Source: Mycobacterium sp. PO1
GTDB lineage: Bacteria; Actinomycetota; Actinomycetes; Mycobacteriales; Mycobacteriaceae
NCBI RefSeq assembly: GCF_017312405.1
Contig: NZ_BLTG01000087.1
Location: 1 to 50,247 of the forward strand
Direction of reading: 5' to 3'
DNA length: 50,247 nt
Numbering within the stretch: the stretch's first letter is position 1; every line of letters starts with the position of its first letter. Positions 25,781-34,272 of the stretch are shown here, one piece after another. The notes below the pieces were generated by a model. It was not told the DNA's origin. It saw only the letters and a program-made list of their open reading frames with translations, and did not search any database. The position numbers and the translations under genes were made by a program.

Positions 25781-27229
25781 TCAGTCCCGTGCCCAGGAGG
25801 TGGCCGTGAGCCACGGAGATGTCGTCGCCGCGATCGTCCACGCCGCGTCGGCCGGCACATCGAGCACCTCGTAGCGCTTGGTTCCTGCCGCCGTCGCCGC
25901 CACCAGCGTGGCCACCCCGGCGCGGCGCTGCGGCCAGCTCTGGCGCACCGTCCAGCCGACGATGCCCGGGGCGGCCACGCAGTCGCGGCGGCGCTGCATG
26001 CTGCCCGACCGGGCCACCAGCCAGCCACCACCGGCCCGGTGACCGAGCGACCGGGACCGGTCAGCGGCCAGGAACACGCTGAAGGCGGCCAGCAGCATCA
26101 GCACCGGCCACACCCACACGCCGATCCCGACCGTCAGCGCCGCGATCCCGGCGCCGACGAACGCCACGACGGGTAGCGCCAGCGCCCGCACCCAGCGCCG
26201 CCGGGTCGCCGCCGGCCCGTGCGATGTCAGCGTCCCCGTCACCGCATCCGGTCGCTCGATGAGGTCCACCAGCACCGCCTCGGCGGTGGTCCGCGGACAC
26301 GGCGGCAGCAGCTGCGAGGCCTCGCCCGCCCCGGCGACACCGGTCATGACGGCGTCCAGCCGGGCGCCGCCGAACATCCGCACCAGCAGCGGTTCGCGCA
26401 GCGTGCCGCCCCGCAGCCGACGCATGTCGTAGGTGTGCTCGCGCACCCGCAGCAGACCGTGGGACAGATGCAGCACCTCGCCGTCTCGGCGCAGCATCAG
26501 GTTGGCGTAGGTCAGCAGCGACTGCGTGACCGACAACACCACCGAGGCCACCAGCACCACCGCGGCACCGACGGCGACGGCGCCCCACACTCCCAGGCCC
26601 TGTGCGGCGCCCTCGCCGGCCCGCAGCACCGCCGAGTCACGCAGCGTCCTCAGCAGACCGGACTGGGAGATCACCCCGACCGCCGCGGCGATCATCGCCA
26701 GCCCGGTGAAGGTCAGCGGGCTGTAGCGCAGCCAGGAGGGCTGCCAGGCGGCCAGCACCCGCCCGGACGGCTGCGGTGGCAGCGAGTCGGCCAGCAGCTC
26801 GGCCCGCAGCCGCGGGACGTCGCCGGCGGGCACCGCGTCGAGGGCGAACACCGTGTCGCCGGTGGCCTCGCGGCCCGTGGACACCCGCAGCACCGTCAGC
26901 CCGAGCAACCGGTGCAGCAGCCGGGCGTCGGTGGACACCGAGCGAATCCTGTTGCGCGGCACCGAGAGCACCGAGCGCTGCAGCACGCCGGTGCGCAGCG
27001 TCACCTCGTCTGGACCGATGCGGTAAGTGGTGGTGAACCAGCGGGCCAGACCGTAGGCCACGATCAGCGCGACACCGGCCACCGTCCACAGCGGGTTTCC
27101 GGTCGCCGACCCCAGCACCAGCGAACCGATCAACACCGGAAGCTGGCGCATCACCTCGTGGACGGGATGCACCAGCAGCATGCGCGGGCTCAGCCGCTGC
27201 CAGCTGTCGGCGACCGGGGCGCCGGTCAC
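25781..27229 (-). CDS. Bacterial PH-domain membrane protein (YdbT-like)
   Basis: A 482-residue protein with several hydrophobic segments and repeated bacterial PH (bPH_2) modules. A clear module is around TTYRIGPDEVTLRTGVLQRS, and a later one around LMLRRDGEVLHLSHGL. The B. subtilis pair YdbS-YdbT is of this type and affects envelope stress and antimicrobial resistance. The GTG at 27229 overlaps the stop of the next gene (GTGA), so the two are cotranslated and may form a complex. Confidence 0.84.
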   Translation of the reverse strand: MTGAPVADSWQRLSPRMLLVHPVHEVMRQLPVLIGSLVLGSATGNPLWTVAGVALIVAYGLARWFTTTYRIGPDEVTLRTGVLQRSVLSVPRNRIRSVSTDARLLHRLLGLTVLRVSTGREATGDTVFALDAVPAGDVPRLRAELLADSLPPQPSGRVLAAWQPSWLRYSPLTFTGLAMIAAAVGVISQSGLLRTLRDSAVLRAGEGAAQGLGVWGAVAVGAAVVLVASVVLSVTQSLLTYANLMLRRDGEVLHLSHGLLRVREHTYDMRRLRGGTLREPLLVRMFGGARLDAVMTGVAGAGEASQLLPPCPRTTAEAVLVDLIERPDAVTGTLTSHGPAATRRRWVRALALPVVAFVGAGIAALTVGIGVWVWPVLMLLAAFSVFLAADRSRSLGHRAGGGWLVARSGSMQRRRDCVAAPGIVGWTVRQSWPQRRAGVATLVAATAAGTKRYEVLDVPADAAWTIAATTSPWLTATSWARD

Positions 27230-27708
27230 GTCGCATCCTCGGCGCCGAGCGCCGCGATGTCGGTCAGCCGCGCCACCACCTGCTGGGCCACCGGGTCGTC
27301 GAGAGCGACGATGCGCACGGCGCCCGCCGACGACGCGGTCGTCACCGTCACGTTGGTCAGACCGAACAGCCGGTCCAGCGGCCCCCGATAGGTGTCGACG
27401 GTCTGCACCCGGGAGATCGGTGCGATGCGGCGCTCCTGCACCAGCCATCCGCTGCGGGTGTACACCGCGGTGGGGTCCAGGTCCCAGCGGTGCACGCGGT
27501 AGCGCCACATCGGCACCACCACCACGAACAGCACGATGCCCAGCAGCGTGGCGACCGCGGCCAGCGCGTGCAGCCACGGCAGTCGGCCGTCGAGGACGAA
27601 CCACACGATCTGTGCGAGCACCGCGAACGCCCACGGGATGGCCGCGCCCAGGGCCCACACCAGCGGCGCCTTGGCGCTCGGCGGATGCGCGGGTTCTGCG
27701 AAGGTCAT
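27226..27708 (-). CDS. Bacterial PH-domain membrane protein (YdbS-like)
   Basis: A 160-residue protein with two hydrophobic segments (about residues 16-39 and 45-65) and a bPH_2 domain (RVHRWDLDPTAVYTRSGW, then RIAPISRVQTVD). It is the likely partner of the larger protein whose gene overlaps its stop by four bases. The start lies 20 bases from the divergent SDR gene. Confidence 0.85.
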   Translation of the reverse strand: MTFAEPAHPPSAKAPLVWALGAAIPWAFAVLAQIVWFVLDGRLPWLHALAAVATLLGIVLFVVVVPMWRYRVHRWDLDPTAVYTRSGWLVQERRIAPISRVQTVDTYRGPLDRLFGLTNVTVTTASSAGAVRIVALDDPVAQQVVARLTDIAALGAEDAT

Positions 27709-27728
27709 GCTCTCAGTATGTTGATGCC

Positions 27729-28646
27729 ATGAGCACGAAGTGGACCGCCGCCGATGTTCCCGATCAGACCGGCCGGGTGGCCGTCGTCACCGGTGCCAAC
27801 GCCGGCCTTGGCCTCGAGACCGCCGCCGTGCTGGCCGAGCGGGGCGCCCGCGTCGTCGTGGCGGTGCGCGATCTCGGCAAGGGCGAGGCAGCGGTCGGCG
27901 AGATCCGGCGCCGCACTTCGAACGCCGACGTGGCGCTGCAGCAGCTGGACCTGTCCTCGCTGGCCAGTGTGCGCACCGCCGCCGACGAGCTGCGGGCCGC
28001 CTACCCACGCATCGACCTGCTGATCAACAACGCAGGCGTCATGTACCCGCCCAAACAGACCACCGCCGACGGGTTCGAGCTGCAGTTCGGCACCAACCAT
28101 CTCGGGCACTTCGCGCTGACGGGTCTGCTGCTCGACCACCTGCTGCAGGTCGAGGGCTCGCGCGTGGTGACGGTGGCCAGCATCGCGCACAACATCCAGG
28201 CCGGTATCCATTTCGACGACCTGCAGTGGGAGCGCAGCTACAACCGCGTCGCGGCCTACGGCCAGTCCAAGCTGGCGAACCTGATGTTCACCTACGAACT
28301 GCAGCGCCGGCTGGCCGCCAAGCAGGCCCCGACCGTCGCGGTGGCCGCGCACCCCGGAATCTCCAACACCGAGCTGATGCGCCACATCCCCGGCTCGGGG
28401 TTGCCCGGCTTCTCCGCGCTGGCCGGCCTGGTCACCAACAGCCCCGCCGTCGGCTCGCTGGCCACCCTGCGGGCCGCCACCGATCCGGCGGTACGCGGCG
28501 GCCAGTACTACGGGCCGTCCGGCTTCCGGGAGCTGGTCGGCCATCCGGTGCTGGTGCAGTCGAACCGGCAATCGCACGACACCGACGTCCAGCAGCGGTT
28601 GTGGTCGGTGTCCGAGGAACTCACCGGCGTGAAATTCCCCGTCTGA
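27729..28646 (+). CDS. Short-chain dehydrogenase/reductase (Rv0439c-like)
   Basis: A 305-residue SDR: cofactor motif TGANAGLG near residue 20, NNAGVM, FGTNHLGHFALTGLLLD, and catalytic YGQSK. The position beside moeA matches Rv0439c of M. tuberculosis. It is very similar to the SDR at 20556-21458, including its opening (MSTKWTAADVPDQTGR versus MSTWTTADIPDQSGR). Its last base overlaps the first base of moeA (TGATG). Confidence 0.93.
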   Translation: MSTKWTAADVPDQTGRVAVVTGANAGLGLETAAVLAERGARVVVAVRDLGKGEAAVGEIRRRTSNADVALQQLDLSSLASVRTAADELRAAYPRIDLLINNAGVMYPPKQTTADGFELQFGTNHLGHFALTGLLLDHLLQVEGSRVVTVASIAHNIQAGIHFDDLQWERSYNRVAAYGQSKLANLMFTYELQRRLAAKQAPTVAVAAHPGISNTELMRHIPGSGLPGFSALAGLVTNSPAVGSLATLRAATDPAVRGGQYYGPSGFRELVGHPVLVQSNRQSHDTDVQQRLWSVSEELTGVKFPV

Positions 28647-29839
28647 TGCGTTCCGTCGAGGAACACCGCCGGGTGGTCGCCGGCCTGATCAACCCCCGGC
28701 CGCCGGTCGCGCTGCCCCTCGCCGACGCGCTGGGGCTGGTGCTGGCCGGCGACGTCGTCGCCCCGCTGTCGCTGCCCGGTTTCGACAACTCCGCGATGGA
28801 CGGGTACGCGGTGCTGGCCACCGATGTCGCGGCCGCCGAGCAGGACACCCCGGTGCGGCTGCCCGTCGTCGAGGACATCCCGGCCGGACGCACCGACATC
28901 CCGACGCTGGCCGCCGGCACCGCCCACCGCATCATGACCGGTGCACCGCTGCCCGCCGGCGCGACGGCCGTCGTGCCGGTCGAGGCCACCGACGGCGCCA
29001 CCGACACTGTCACGATCCGGTCCGCACCCAGCGAGGGCCAGCACGTCCGCCGCGCCGGGGAAGACGTCACCGCGGGTACCACCGTGTTGCGTGCCGGGCA
29101 GGTCGTCACACCGGCCGCGCTGGGGCTGGCCGCCGCCCTCGGGCTCGGCGAGTTGACCGTCGTACCCCGTCAGCGGGTGCTGGTGGTGTCCACCGGCACC
29201 GAACTGGTCGGCCCGGGCGTGCCGCTGCAACCCGGCCAGATCTACGAGTCCAACGGCGTCATGCTGGCCGCGGCGGTGCGCGACGCCGGCGCCGAGGTGG
29301 CCGCCTCGCCGATGACCGGCGACGACGTCGACGCGTTCCGGGAGACGCTGCGCGGCCATGCCGCCGACGCCGACCTGATCCTGACCACCGGCGGGGTCAG
29401 CGCGGGCGCCTACGAGGTGGTCAAGGACGCCCTCGGCGGCTCCGGTGACGTGGAGTTCGTCAAGGTCGCGATGCAGCCCGGCATGCCGCAGGGCGCAGGC
29501 CGGCTCGACGGCGTACCGGTGGTGACGCTGCCCGGCAACCCGGTCAGTGCGCTGGTCTCCTTCGAGGTGTTCGTGCGGCCCGCGCTGCGCGTGGCGATGG
29601 GGCGCCCCGACGCCGCGCGACCGCGCCGCGAGGCGGTGCTGACCGAGGACCTGACCTCCCCGCGGGGCAAGCGACAGTTCCGCCGCGGCGTGCTCGACGG
29701 CGACGCGGTGACCAGTTACGGGCCGCCGGCCTCGCACCATCTGCGCTGGCTGGCGTCGGCGAACTGCCTGCTCGAGCTCGGCGAGGATGTCGACTCGGTG
29801 AACGCCGGGTCCCGCGTGCAGGTGTGGGACCTGCGCTGA
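28646..29839 (+). CDS. moeA: Molybdopterin molybdenumtransferase
   Basis: A 397-residue MoeA, which inserts molybdate into the adenylated pterin to make molybdenum cofactor. It shows FDNSAMDGYAV near residue 48, the MoCF-type VVSTGTEL and TGGVSAGAYEVV segments, and PGMPQG and PGNPVSALVSFE. M. tuberculosis has two moeA genes, and this place corresponds to Rv0438c (moeA2). The ATG at 28646 overlaps the SDR stop. The C-terminus is normal. Confidence 0.95.
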   Translation: MRSVEEHRRVVAGLINPRPPVALPLADALGLVLAGDVVAPLSLPGFDNSAMDGYAVLATDVAAAEQDTPVRLPVVEDIPAGRTDIPTLAAGTAHRIMTGAPLPAGATAVVPVEATDGATDTVTIRSAPSEGQHVRRAGEDVTAGTTVLRAGQVVTPAALGLAAALGLGELTVVPRQRVLVVSTGTELVGPGVPLQPGQIYESNGVMLAAAVRDAGAEVAASPMTGDDVDAFRETLRGHAADADLILTTGGVSAGAYEVVKDALGGSGDVEFVKVAMQPGMPQGAGRLDGVPVVTLPGNPVSALVSFEVFVRPALRVAMGRPDAARPRREAVLTEDLTSPRGKRQFRRGVLDGDAVTSYGPPASHHLRWLASANCLLELGEDVDSVNAGSRVQVWDLR

Positions 29840-29867
29840 GCACCCGCCACCGTACAATCGCCAGACG

Positions 29868-30566
29868 ATGGCCAGACGCCCCGACCTCAAGACAGGACCA
29901 GCGCGGCTCGCGGCCCTGGTTCGTTCGGCTGTACCTCCCATGCATCGCGCGGGTGCGCCGTTCGTCGGCGCCAGCCTCGCGCTGGCGTTGGCCGGCCGCA
30001 ACCATCGCTGGCTGCGCCGCACCGGCCTCGCGTCCGCCGCGGCCAACGCCGCGTTCTTCCGGCATCCGCCGCGCACCCCACCGAGCCGCCCCGGTGTCGT
30101 CGTCGCCCCGGCCGACGGTCTGATCTGCGTCGTCGACGAGGCGGTCCCGCCGCTCGAACTGGGCCTTCCCGCCAGCCCGGTGCCACGGATCAGCATCTTC
30201 CTGTCCCTCTTGGACGCGCACGTGCAGCGCGCGCCGGTCGGCGGTCACGTCGTCACCACCGTGCACCGTCCCGGCCTGTTCGGTTCGGCGGACCTGGCTG
30301 CCGCGAGCGAGGACAACGAACGCAACAGCGTCGTCATCCGCACGCCGGAGGGCGCCGAGGTGGTCGCGGTGCAGATCGCCGGACTGCTGGCCCGCCGGAT
30401 CGTGTGCGACGTCAAGGCCGGTGACACGGTCGGCATCGGCGAGACCTACGGCCTGATCCGCTACGGGTCGCGGCTCGACACCTATCTGCCGGCCGGATCC
30501 ACCGTGCTGGCCGAGGTCGGCCAGCGCACGCTGGCCGGCGAGACCGTGCTGGCCGAGCTGCCATGA
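29868..30566 (+). CDS. psd: Phosphatidylserine decarboxylase
   Basis: A 232-residue proenzyme, the length of M. tuberculosis Psd (about 231). It makes phosphatidylethanolamine from phosphatidylserine. The self-cleavage site GST (G210-S211-T212 in LPAGSTVL) lies near the C-terminus; the serine becomes the pyruvoyl group. Conserved features include VVAPADGLICVV and the LSLLDAHVQRAPVGG segment with the key histidine. The ATG is 28 bases after moeA. Its stop overlaps the pssA ATG. Confidence 0.97.
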   Translation: MARRPDLKTGPARLAALVRSAVPPMHRAGAPFVGASLALALAGRNHRWLRRTGLASAAANAAFFRHPPRTPPSRPGVVVAPADGLICVVDEAVPPLELGLPASPVPRISIFLSLLDAHVQRAPVGGHVVTTVHRPGLFGSADLAAASEDNERNSVVIRTPEGAEVVAVQIAGLLARRIVCDVKAGDTVGIGETYGLIRYGSRLDTYLPAGSTVLAEVGQRTLAGETVLAELP

Positions 30567-31414
30567 GGCCCCGCCTCAAACCTCCGGTGGTCAGCGCCCG
30601 CATCCTGCCCAGCGCGATGACCGTCGCCGCCATCTGCCTGGGCCTGTCGTCGGTGAAGTTCGCCCTGGACGGTCGCGCCACCGAGGCGATGGCCTTTCTC
30701 GCCGTCGCGGCGATCCTGGACGCGCTGGACGGCCGCACCGCCAGGGCGCTGAACGCGACGTCGCGGATGGGCGAGGAGATCGACTCGCTCGCCGACGCGG
30801 TCAACTTCGGCGTGGCGCCGGCGTTCATCGTCTACGGCACGCTGCTGTCCACGTCGCGGATCGGCTGGATCGTGGTGCTGCTGTACGCGGTGTGCATCGT
30901 GCTGCGGCTGGCCCGCTACAACGCGATGCTGGACCTGGATCAGCCCGCCTACGAGAAGAAGTACTTCGTCGGGATGCCCGCCCCGGCCGGTGCGATCGGC
31001 GCGATCGGTCCGCTGGCGGCGAAGATGCAGTTCGGCGACGGCTGGTGGACCTCGGAGCCGGCCGTGGTGATCTGGATGATCGTGGTGTCGCTGCTGGTGG
31101 TCAGCACGCTGCCGATGCGCAAGATCCACACGTTCTCGGTGCCGCCGAACATGGTGGCGCCGCTGCTGGCGCTGCTGGCCATCGGCGTGGCGGCCTCGAT
31201 CCTGTACGGCTACGTCGTGATTCTGGTGATCATCGTGGCCTACGCACTGCACATCCCGTTCGCGATCCGCACCCGCCGCTTCCTGGCCGCCCACCCCGAG
31301 GTGTGGCAGGACAAGCCGCGCCAGCAGCGTGCCGCGCGCCGCGCCTACCGGCGCGCCCAGCCGCACCGGCGCTCGATGTTGCGGCTGGGGCTGCGCCGCC
31401 CCCCGAGGGGATGA
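30563..31414 (+). CDS. pssA: CDP-diacylglycerol-serine O-phosphatidyltransferase
   Basis: A 283-residue membrane enzyme making phosphatidylserine, the substrate of the preceding Psd. The CDP-alcohol phosphatidyltransferase motif is complete: D-G-x2-A-R-x8-G-x3-D-x3-D in DALDGRTARAL...GEEIDSLAD. There are about eight hydrophobic segments, and the C-terminus is highly basic (RQQRAARRAYRRAQPHRR). It overlaps psd by four bases and is followed one base later by the ATPase gene's GTG. Confidence 0.96.
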   Translation: MRPRLKPPVVSARILPSAMTVAAICLGLSSVKFALDGRATEAMAFLAVAAILDALDGRTARALNATSRMGEEIDSLADAVNFGVAPAFIVYGTLLSTSRIGWIVVLLYAVCIVLRLARYNAMLDLDQPAYEKKYFVGMPAPAGAIGAIGPLAAKMQFGDGWWTSEPAVVIWMIVVSLLVVSTLPMRKIHTFSVPPNMVAPLLALLAIGVAASILYGYVVILVIIVAYALHIPFAIRTRRFLAAHPEVWQDKPRQQRAARRAYRRAQPHRRSMLRLGLRRPPRG

Positions 31415-31415
31415 C

Positions 31416-33656
31416 GTGTCCGACCTGGACGTCGCCGACCGCGAGACACCCCGCCCGCAGCTGACGTTGACGGCGCGGCTGAACACCTCGGCGACGGACT
31501 CGCGACGCGGCGTGGTGCGGCTTCATCCCGAAGCGTTGGCCGCGCTGGGCATCCGGGAGTGGGACGCGGTGTCGCTGACCGGCTCACGGACCACCGCCGC
31601 AGTCGCCGGGATCGCGCCCGCCGGCATCCCGCCGGGTACCGCCCTGCTCGACGACGTGACGCTGTCCAACGCCGGGGTGCGCGAGGATGCGCCGGTGCTG
31701 GTGGCCCCGGTGACGGTGTACGGAGCGCGCTCGGTGACGTTGAGTGGCTCGGCGTTGGCCACCCGCTCACTGACCCCGGCGACGCTGCGTCAGGCCCTGC
31801 TGGGCAAGGTGATGACGATCGGCGACATCGTCTCGCTGCTGCCCCGCGACCTGGGACCCGGCACGTCCACGTCGCAGGCCAGCGCCGCGCTGGCGGCCGC
31901 CGTGGGGATCACCTGGACCTCCGAACTGCTCACCGTCACCGGGGTCGACCCGTCGGGGCCGGTCAGTGTGCAGCCGAATTCACTGGTCAGCTGGGGGGAT
32001 TGGACTCCGCAGGAGCCGCGGGTGAGCGGACCCGACGCGGGTGTGGCGCGCACCGACGAGCCGCCGGTGCGGCCGAGCCCGCCTGCGGTCGCGTTCGACG
32101 ACCTCAAAGGCTCCCATGTGCAGGCGGGAAAGCTGACCGAGTGGCTCAAGCTCGCCCTCGACGAGCCCGATCTACTCGAAACCCTGGGCGCCTCAGCTGA
32201 TCTCGGGGTGCTGGTGTCCGGACCGGCCGGCGTCGGCAAAGCGACGATGGTGCGCACCGTGTGCGCCGACCGCCGGCTGGTGGAACTCGACGGGCCCGAA
32301 ATCGGCTCCCTGGCGCCGGCCGACCGGTTGACCGCGGTGACCAACGCGGTGGTGACCGCGAGTGCGCCGGATCATGGCGGCGGCATCCTGTTGATCAGCG
32401 ACATCGACGCGCTGCTGCCGGCGACGGCCGAGCCGGTGGCCGGGCTGATCCTCGCCGAGCTGCGCAAGGCGGTGTCCGCCGACGGTGTCGCATTGATCGT
32501 GACCTCGGCGGTACCCGACAACGTCGATGCCCGGCTGCGCGCCCCGGACCTGTGCGACCGCGAGCTGGGCCTGACGCTGCCCGACGGCACGACCCGCAAA
32601 CAGCTGCTGGAGGTGCTCGTCCGGGACGTTCCCGCCGCGGAGCTGGACCTCACCGAGATCGCGGGCCGGACACCGGGTTTCGTCGTCGCCGATCTGGCCG
32701 CGCTGGTGCGCGAGGCAGCGTTGCGGGCCGCGGCACGCGCCAGCCGCGACGAAGTGGCGCCCGAACTGCGCCAGGAGGATCTGGTCGGCGCGCTGAGCGT
32801 GATCCGGCCCCTGTCGCGCTCGGCGACCGAGGAGGTGTCGGTCGGCGCGGTGACGCTCGACGACGTCGGCGACATGGCCGAGACCAAGCAGGCGCTGACC
32901 GAGGCGGTGCTCTGGCCGCTGCAACACCCGGACACCTTCGAACGCCTCGGAGTGCAGCCGCCGCGCGGCGTGCTGCTCTACGGCCCGCCCGGCTGCGGCA
33001 AGACGTTCGTGGTGCGCGCGCTGGCCAGCTCCGGCCGGCTGTCGGTGCACGCGGTCAAGGGTGCCGAGCTGATGGACAAGTGGGTCGGCTCCAGCGAGAA
33101 GGCCGTACGCGAACTGTTCCGACGGGCCCGGGATTCCGCGCCCTCGCTGGTGTTCCTCGACGAGATCGACGCGCTGGCACCGCGGCGTGGCCAGAGTTTC
33201 GATTCCGGGGTGACCGACCGGGTGGTGGCCGCGATGCTGACCGAACTCGACGGGATCGAGCCGCTGCGTGATGTGGTGGTGCTCGGCGCGACGAACCGCC
33301 CCGATCTGATCGACCCGGCTCTGCTGCGGCCGGGGCGGCTGGAGCGGTTGGTGTTCGTCGAGCCCCCCGACGCCGAGGCGCGCGTCCAGATCCTGCGCAC
33401 CGCAGGCAAATCGGTGCCGCTGGCTTCCGAAGGCCCCGAAGCCGTCGACCTCGAGGCGTTGGCCGGTGAGCTCGACGGCTACAGCGCGGCGGACTGCGTG
33501 GCGCTGCTGCGCGAGGCGGCGCTCACGGCGATGCGGCGTTCTATCGACGCCGCCGACGTCACGGCCGCCGACGTGGCAGCGGCCCGCGAGGCGGTGCGGC
33601 CGTCGCTGGACCCGGCGCAGGTGGCCGCGCTGCGGGACTTCGCCGCCGGCCGCTGA
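31416..33656 (+). CDS. Tandem AAA ATPase (CDC48/p97-like, Rv0435c homologue)
   Basis: A 746-residue ATPase. Residues 1-110 resemble a CDC48 N-terminal double-psi barrel (RLNTSATDSRRGVVRLHPEA). The first AAA module has Walker A GPAGVGKA, with Ala at the usual Thr/Ser, and Walker B ISDIDAL instead of DE. The second module is intact: GPPGCGKT, VFLDEIDALAPRRG, then NRPDLIDPALLRPGR. Such machines unfold or extract proteins from complexes or membranes. The GTG start lies one base after the pssA stop, tying it to phospholipid synthesis genes, as in M. tuberculosis. The lipid-linked role is an inference. Confidence 0.93.
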   Translation: MSDLDVADRETPRPQLTLTARLNTSATDSRRGVVRLHPEALAALGIREWDAVSLTGSRTTAAVAGIAPAGIPPGTALLDDVTLSNAGVREDAPVLVAPVTVYGARSVTLSGSALATRSLTPATLRQALLGKVMTIGDIVSLLPRDLGPGTSTSQASAALAAAVGITWTSELLTVTGVDPSGPVSVQPNSLVSWGDWTPQEPRVSGPDAGVARTDEPPVRPSPPAVAFDDLKGSHVQAGKLTEWLKLALDEPDLLETLGASADLGVLVSGPAGVGKATMVRTVCADRRLVELDGPEIGSLAPADRLTAVTNAVVTASAPDHGGGILLISDIDALLPATAEPVAGLILAELRKAVSADGVALIVTSAVPDNVDARLRAPDLCDRELGLTLPDGTTRKQLLEVLVRDVPAAELDLTEIAGRTPGFVVADLAALVREAALRAAARASRDEVAPELRQEDLVGALSVIRPLSRSATEEVSVGAVTLDDVGDMAETKQALTEAVLWPLQHPDTFERLGVQPPRGVLLYGPPGCGKTFVVRALASSGRLSVHAVKGAELMDKWVGSSEKAVRELFRRARDSAPSLVFLDEIDALAPRRGQSFDSGVTDRVVAAMLTELDGIEPLRDVVVLGATNRPDLIDPALLRPGRLERLVFVEPPDAEARVQILRTAGKSVPLASEGPEAVDLEALAGELDGYSAADCVALLREAALTAMRRSIDAADVTAADVAAAREAVRPSLDPAQVAALRDFAAGR

Positions 33657-33755
33657 CCCGACGTTCAGACTGCGCTCGCCGCGGTACCCGACGTTCAGAC
33701 TGCGCTGGCCGCGGGGTCTTCTCGCACTTTCCCGCAGTGGACGCAGTCTGAACGT
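33656..33755. repeat. Two direct copies and one inverted copy of a GACGTTCAGACTGCG motif
   Basis: A 29-base unit (ACCCGACGTTCAGACTGCG, then CTSGCCGCGG) occurs at 33656-33684 and 33686-33714. The reverse complement of its core, CGCAGTCTGAACGT, lies at 33742-33755. The copies could pair as a hairpin after the ATPase stop. It looks like an intergenic repeat family rather than a normal terminator, since there is no T-run. Confidence 0.7.
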
Positions 33756-33763
33756 GGTGATGG

Positions 33764-33816
33764 ATCTTGACAGTGACTAGTTCACCTGGCATCGTCGAAC
33801 TTGTCACCGTCAAGAT
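33764..33816 (+). promoter_or_regulatory. Long hyphenated palindrome over the DUF1707 gene promoter
   Basis: The arms ATCTTGACAGTGACTAGTTC (33764-33783) and GAACTTGTCACCGTCAAGAT (33797-33816) match at 18 of 20 positions across 13 bases. A perfect TTGACA -35 (33767-33772) lies within the left arm, with a weak -10 at about 33790. This suggests a repressor operator, possibly of PadR type, or a hairpin in the leader. Confidence 0.6.
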
Positions 33817-33828
33817 TGCGAGGCTTGC

Positions 33829-34272
33829 ATGACCTCCCCCACCCGCGCCGGCGACCGCGACCGCGAATCCACCGCCACCCTCCTCGGCCAGGCGCTCACC
33901 GAGGGCTACCTGGACATGCCGGAGTACGAGAACCGTCTACAGACCGCGTTCACCGCGCAGACCGCCGACCAACTGCGGGCGCTGACCACCGACCTGCCGG
34001 TGGCCGAGTTGCGGCGCCACGACCCGCGCCGCCGCGCTGCCCGACGGGCCGCCGCCCGGCGCAGCGTGCAGCTGCATCTGGCGGGCTACCTGGCCATGGT
34101 CGTCATCGTGCTGACTGTGTGGCTCGTCGTCGGGCTGACCGCCGGCTCGTGGTACTTCTGGCCCATCTGGCCGATCCTCGGCGCGGGCCTCGGACTGCTC
34201 GGGCACGCGGCTCCGGCGAGATACGCGCTGCCCTCTCCGTGTCGCCCACTGCGCCCGCACCGGGTGCGTTAA
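33829..34272 (+). CDS. DUF1707/2TM domain membrane protein
   Basis: A 147-residue protein. Residues 5-65 form a DUF1707 (SHOCT-like) helical domain (AGDRDRESTATLLGQALTEG...YLDMPEYENRL), a motif often tied to envelope functions. Two hydrophobic segments follow near residues 85-127 (2TM type, with WPIWPILGAGLGLLGH). The ATG at 33829 has GAGG nearby. It lies behind a striking palindrome. Its stop and the stop of the convergent antiporter gene share the palindromic TTAA. Confidence 0.82.
   Translation: MTSPTRAGDRDRESTATLLGQALTEGYLDMPEYENRLQTAFTAQTADQLRALTTDLPVAELRRHDPRRRAARRAAARRSVQLHLAGYLAMVVIVLTVWLVVGLTAGSWYFWPIWPILGAGLGLLGHAAPARYALPSPCRPLRPHRVR

Noticed and set aside
33656..33755. A transcription terminator after the AAA ATPase gene
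   Set aside because: The inverted copies are far apart and no T-run follows; an intergenic repeat fits better.
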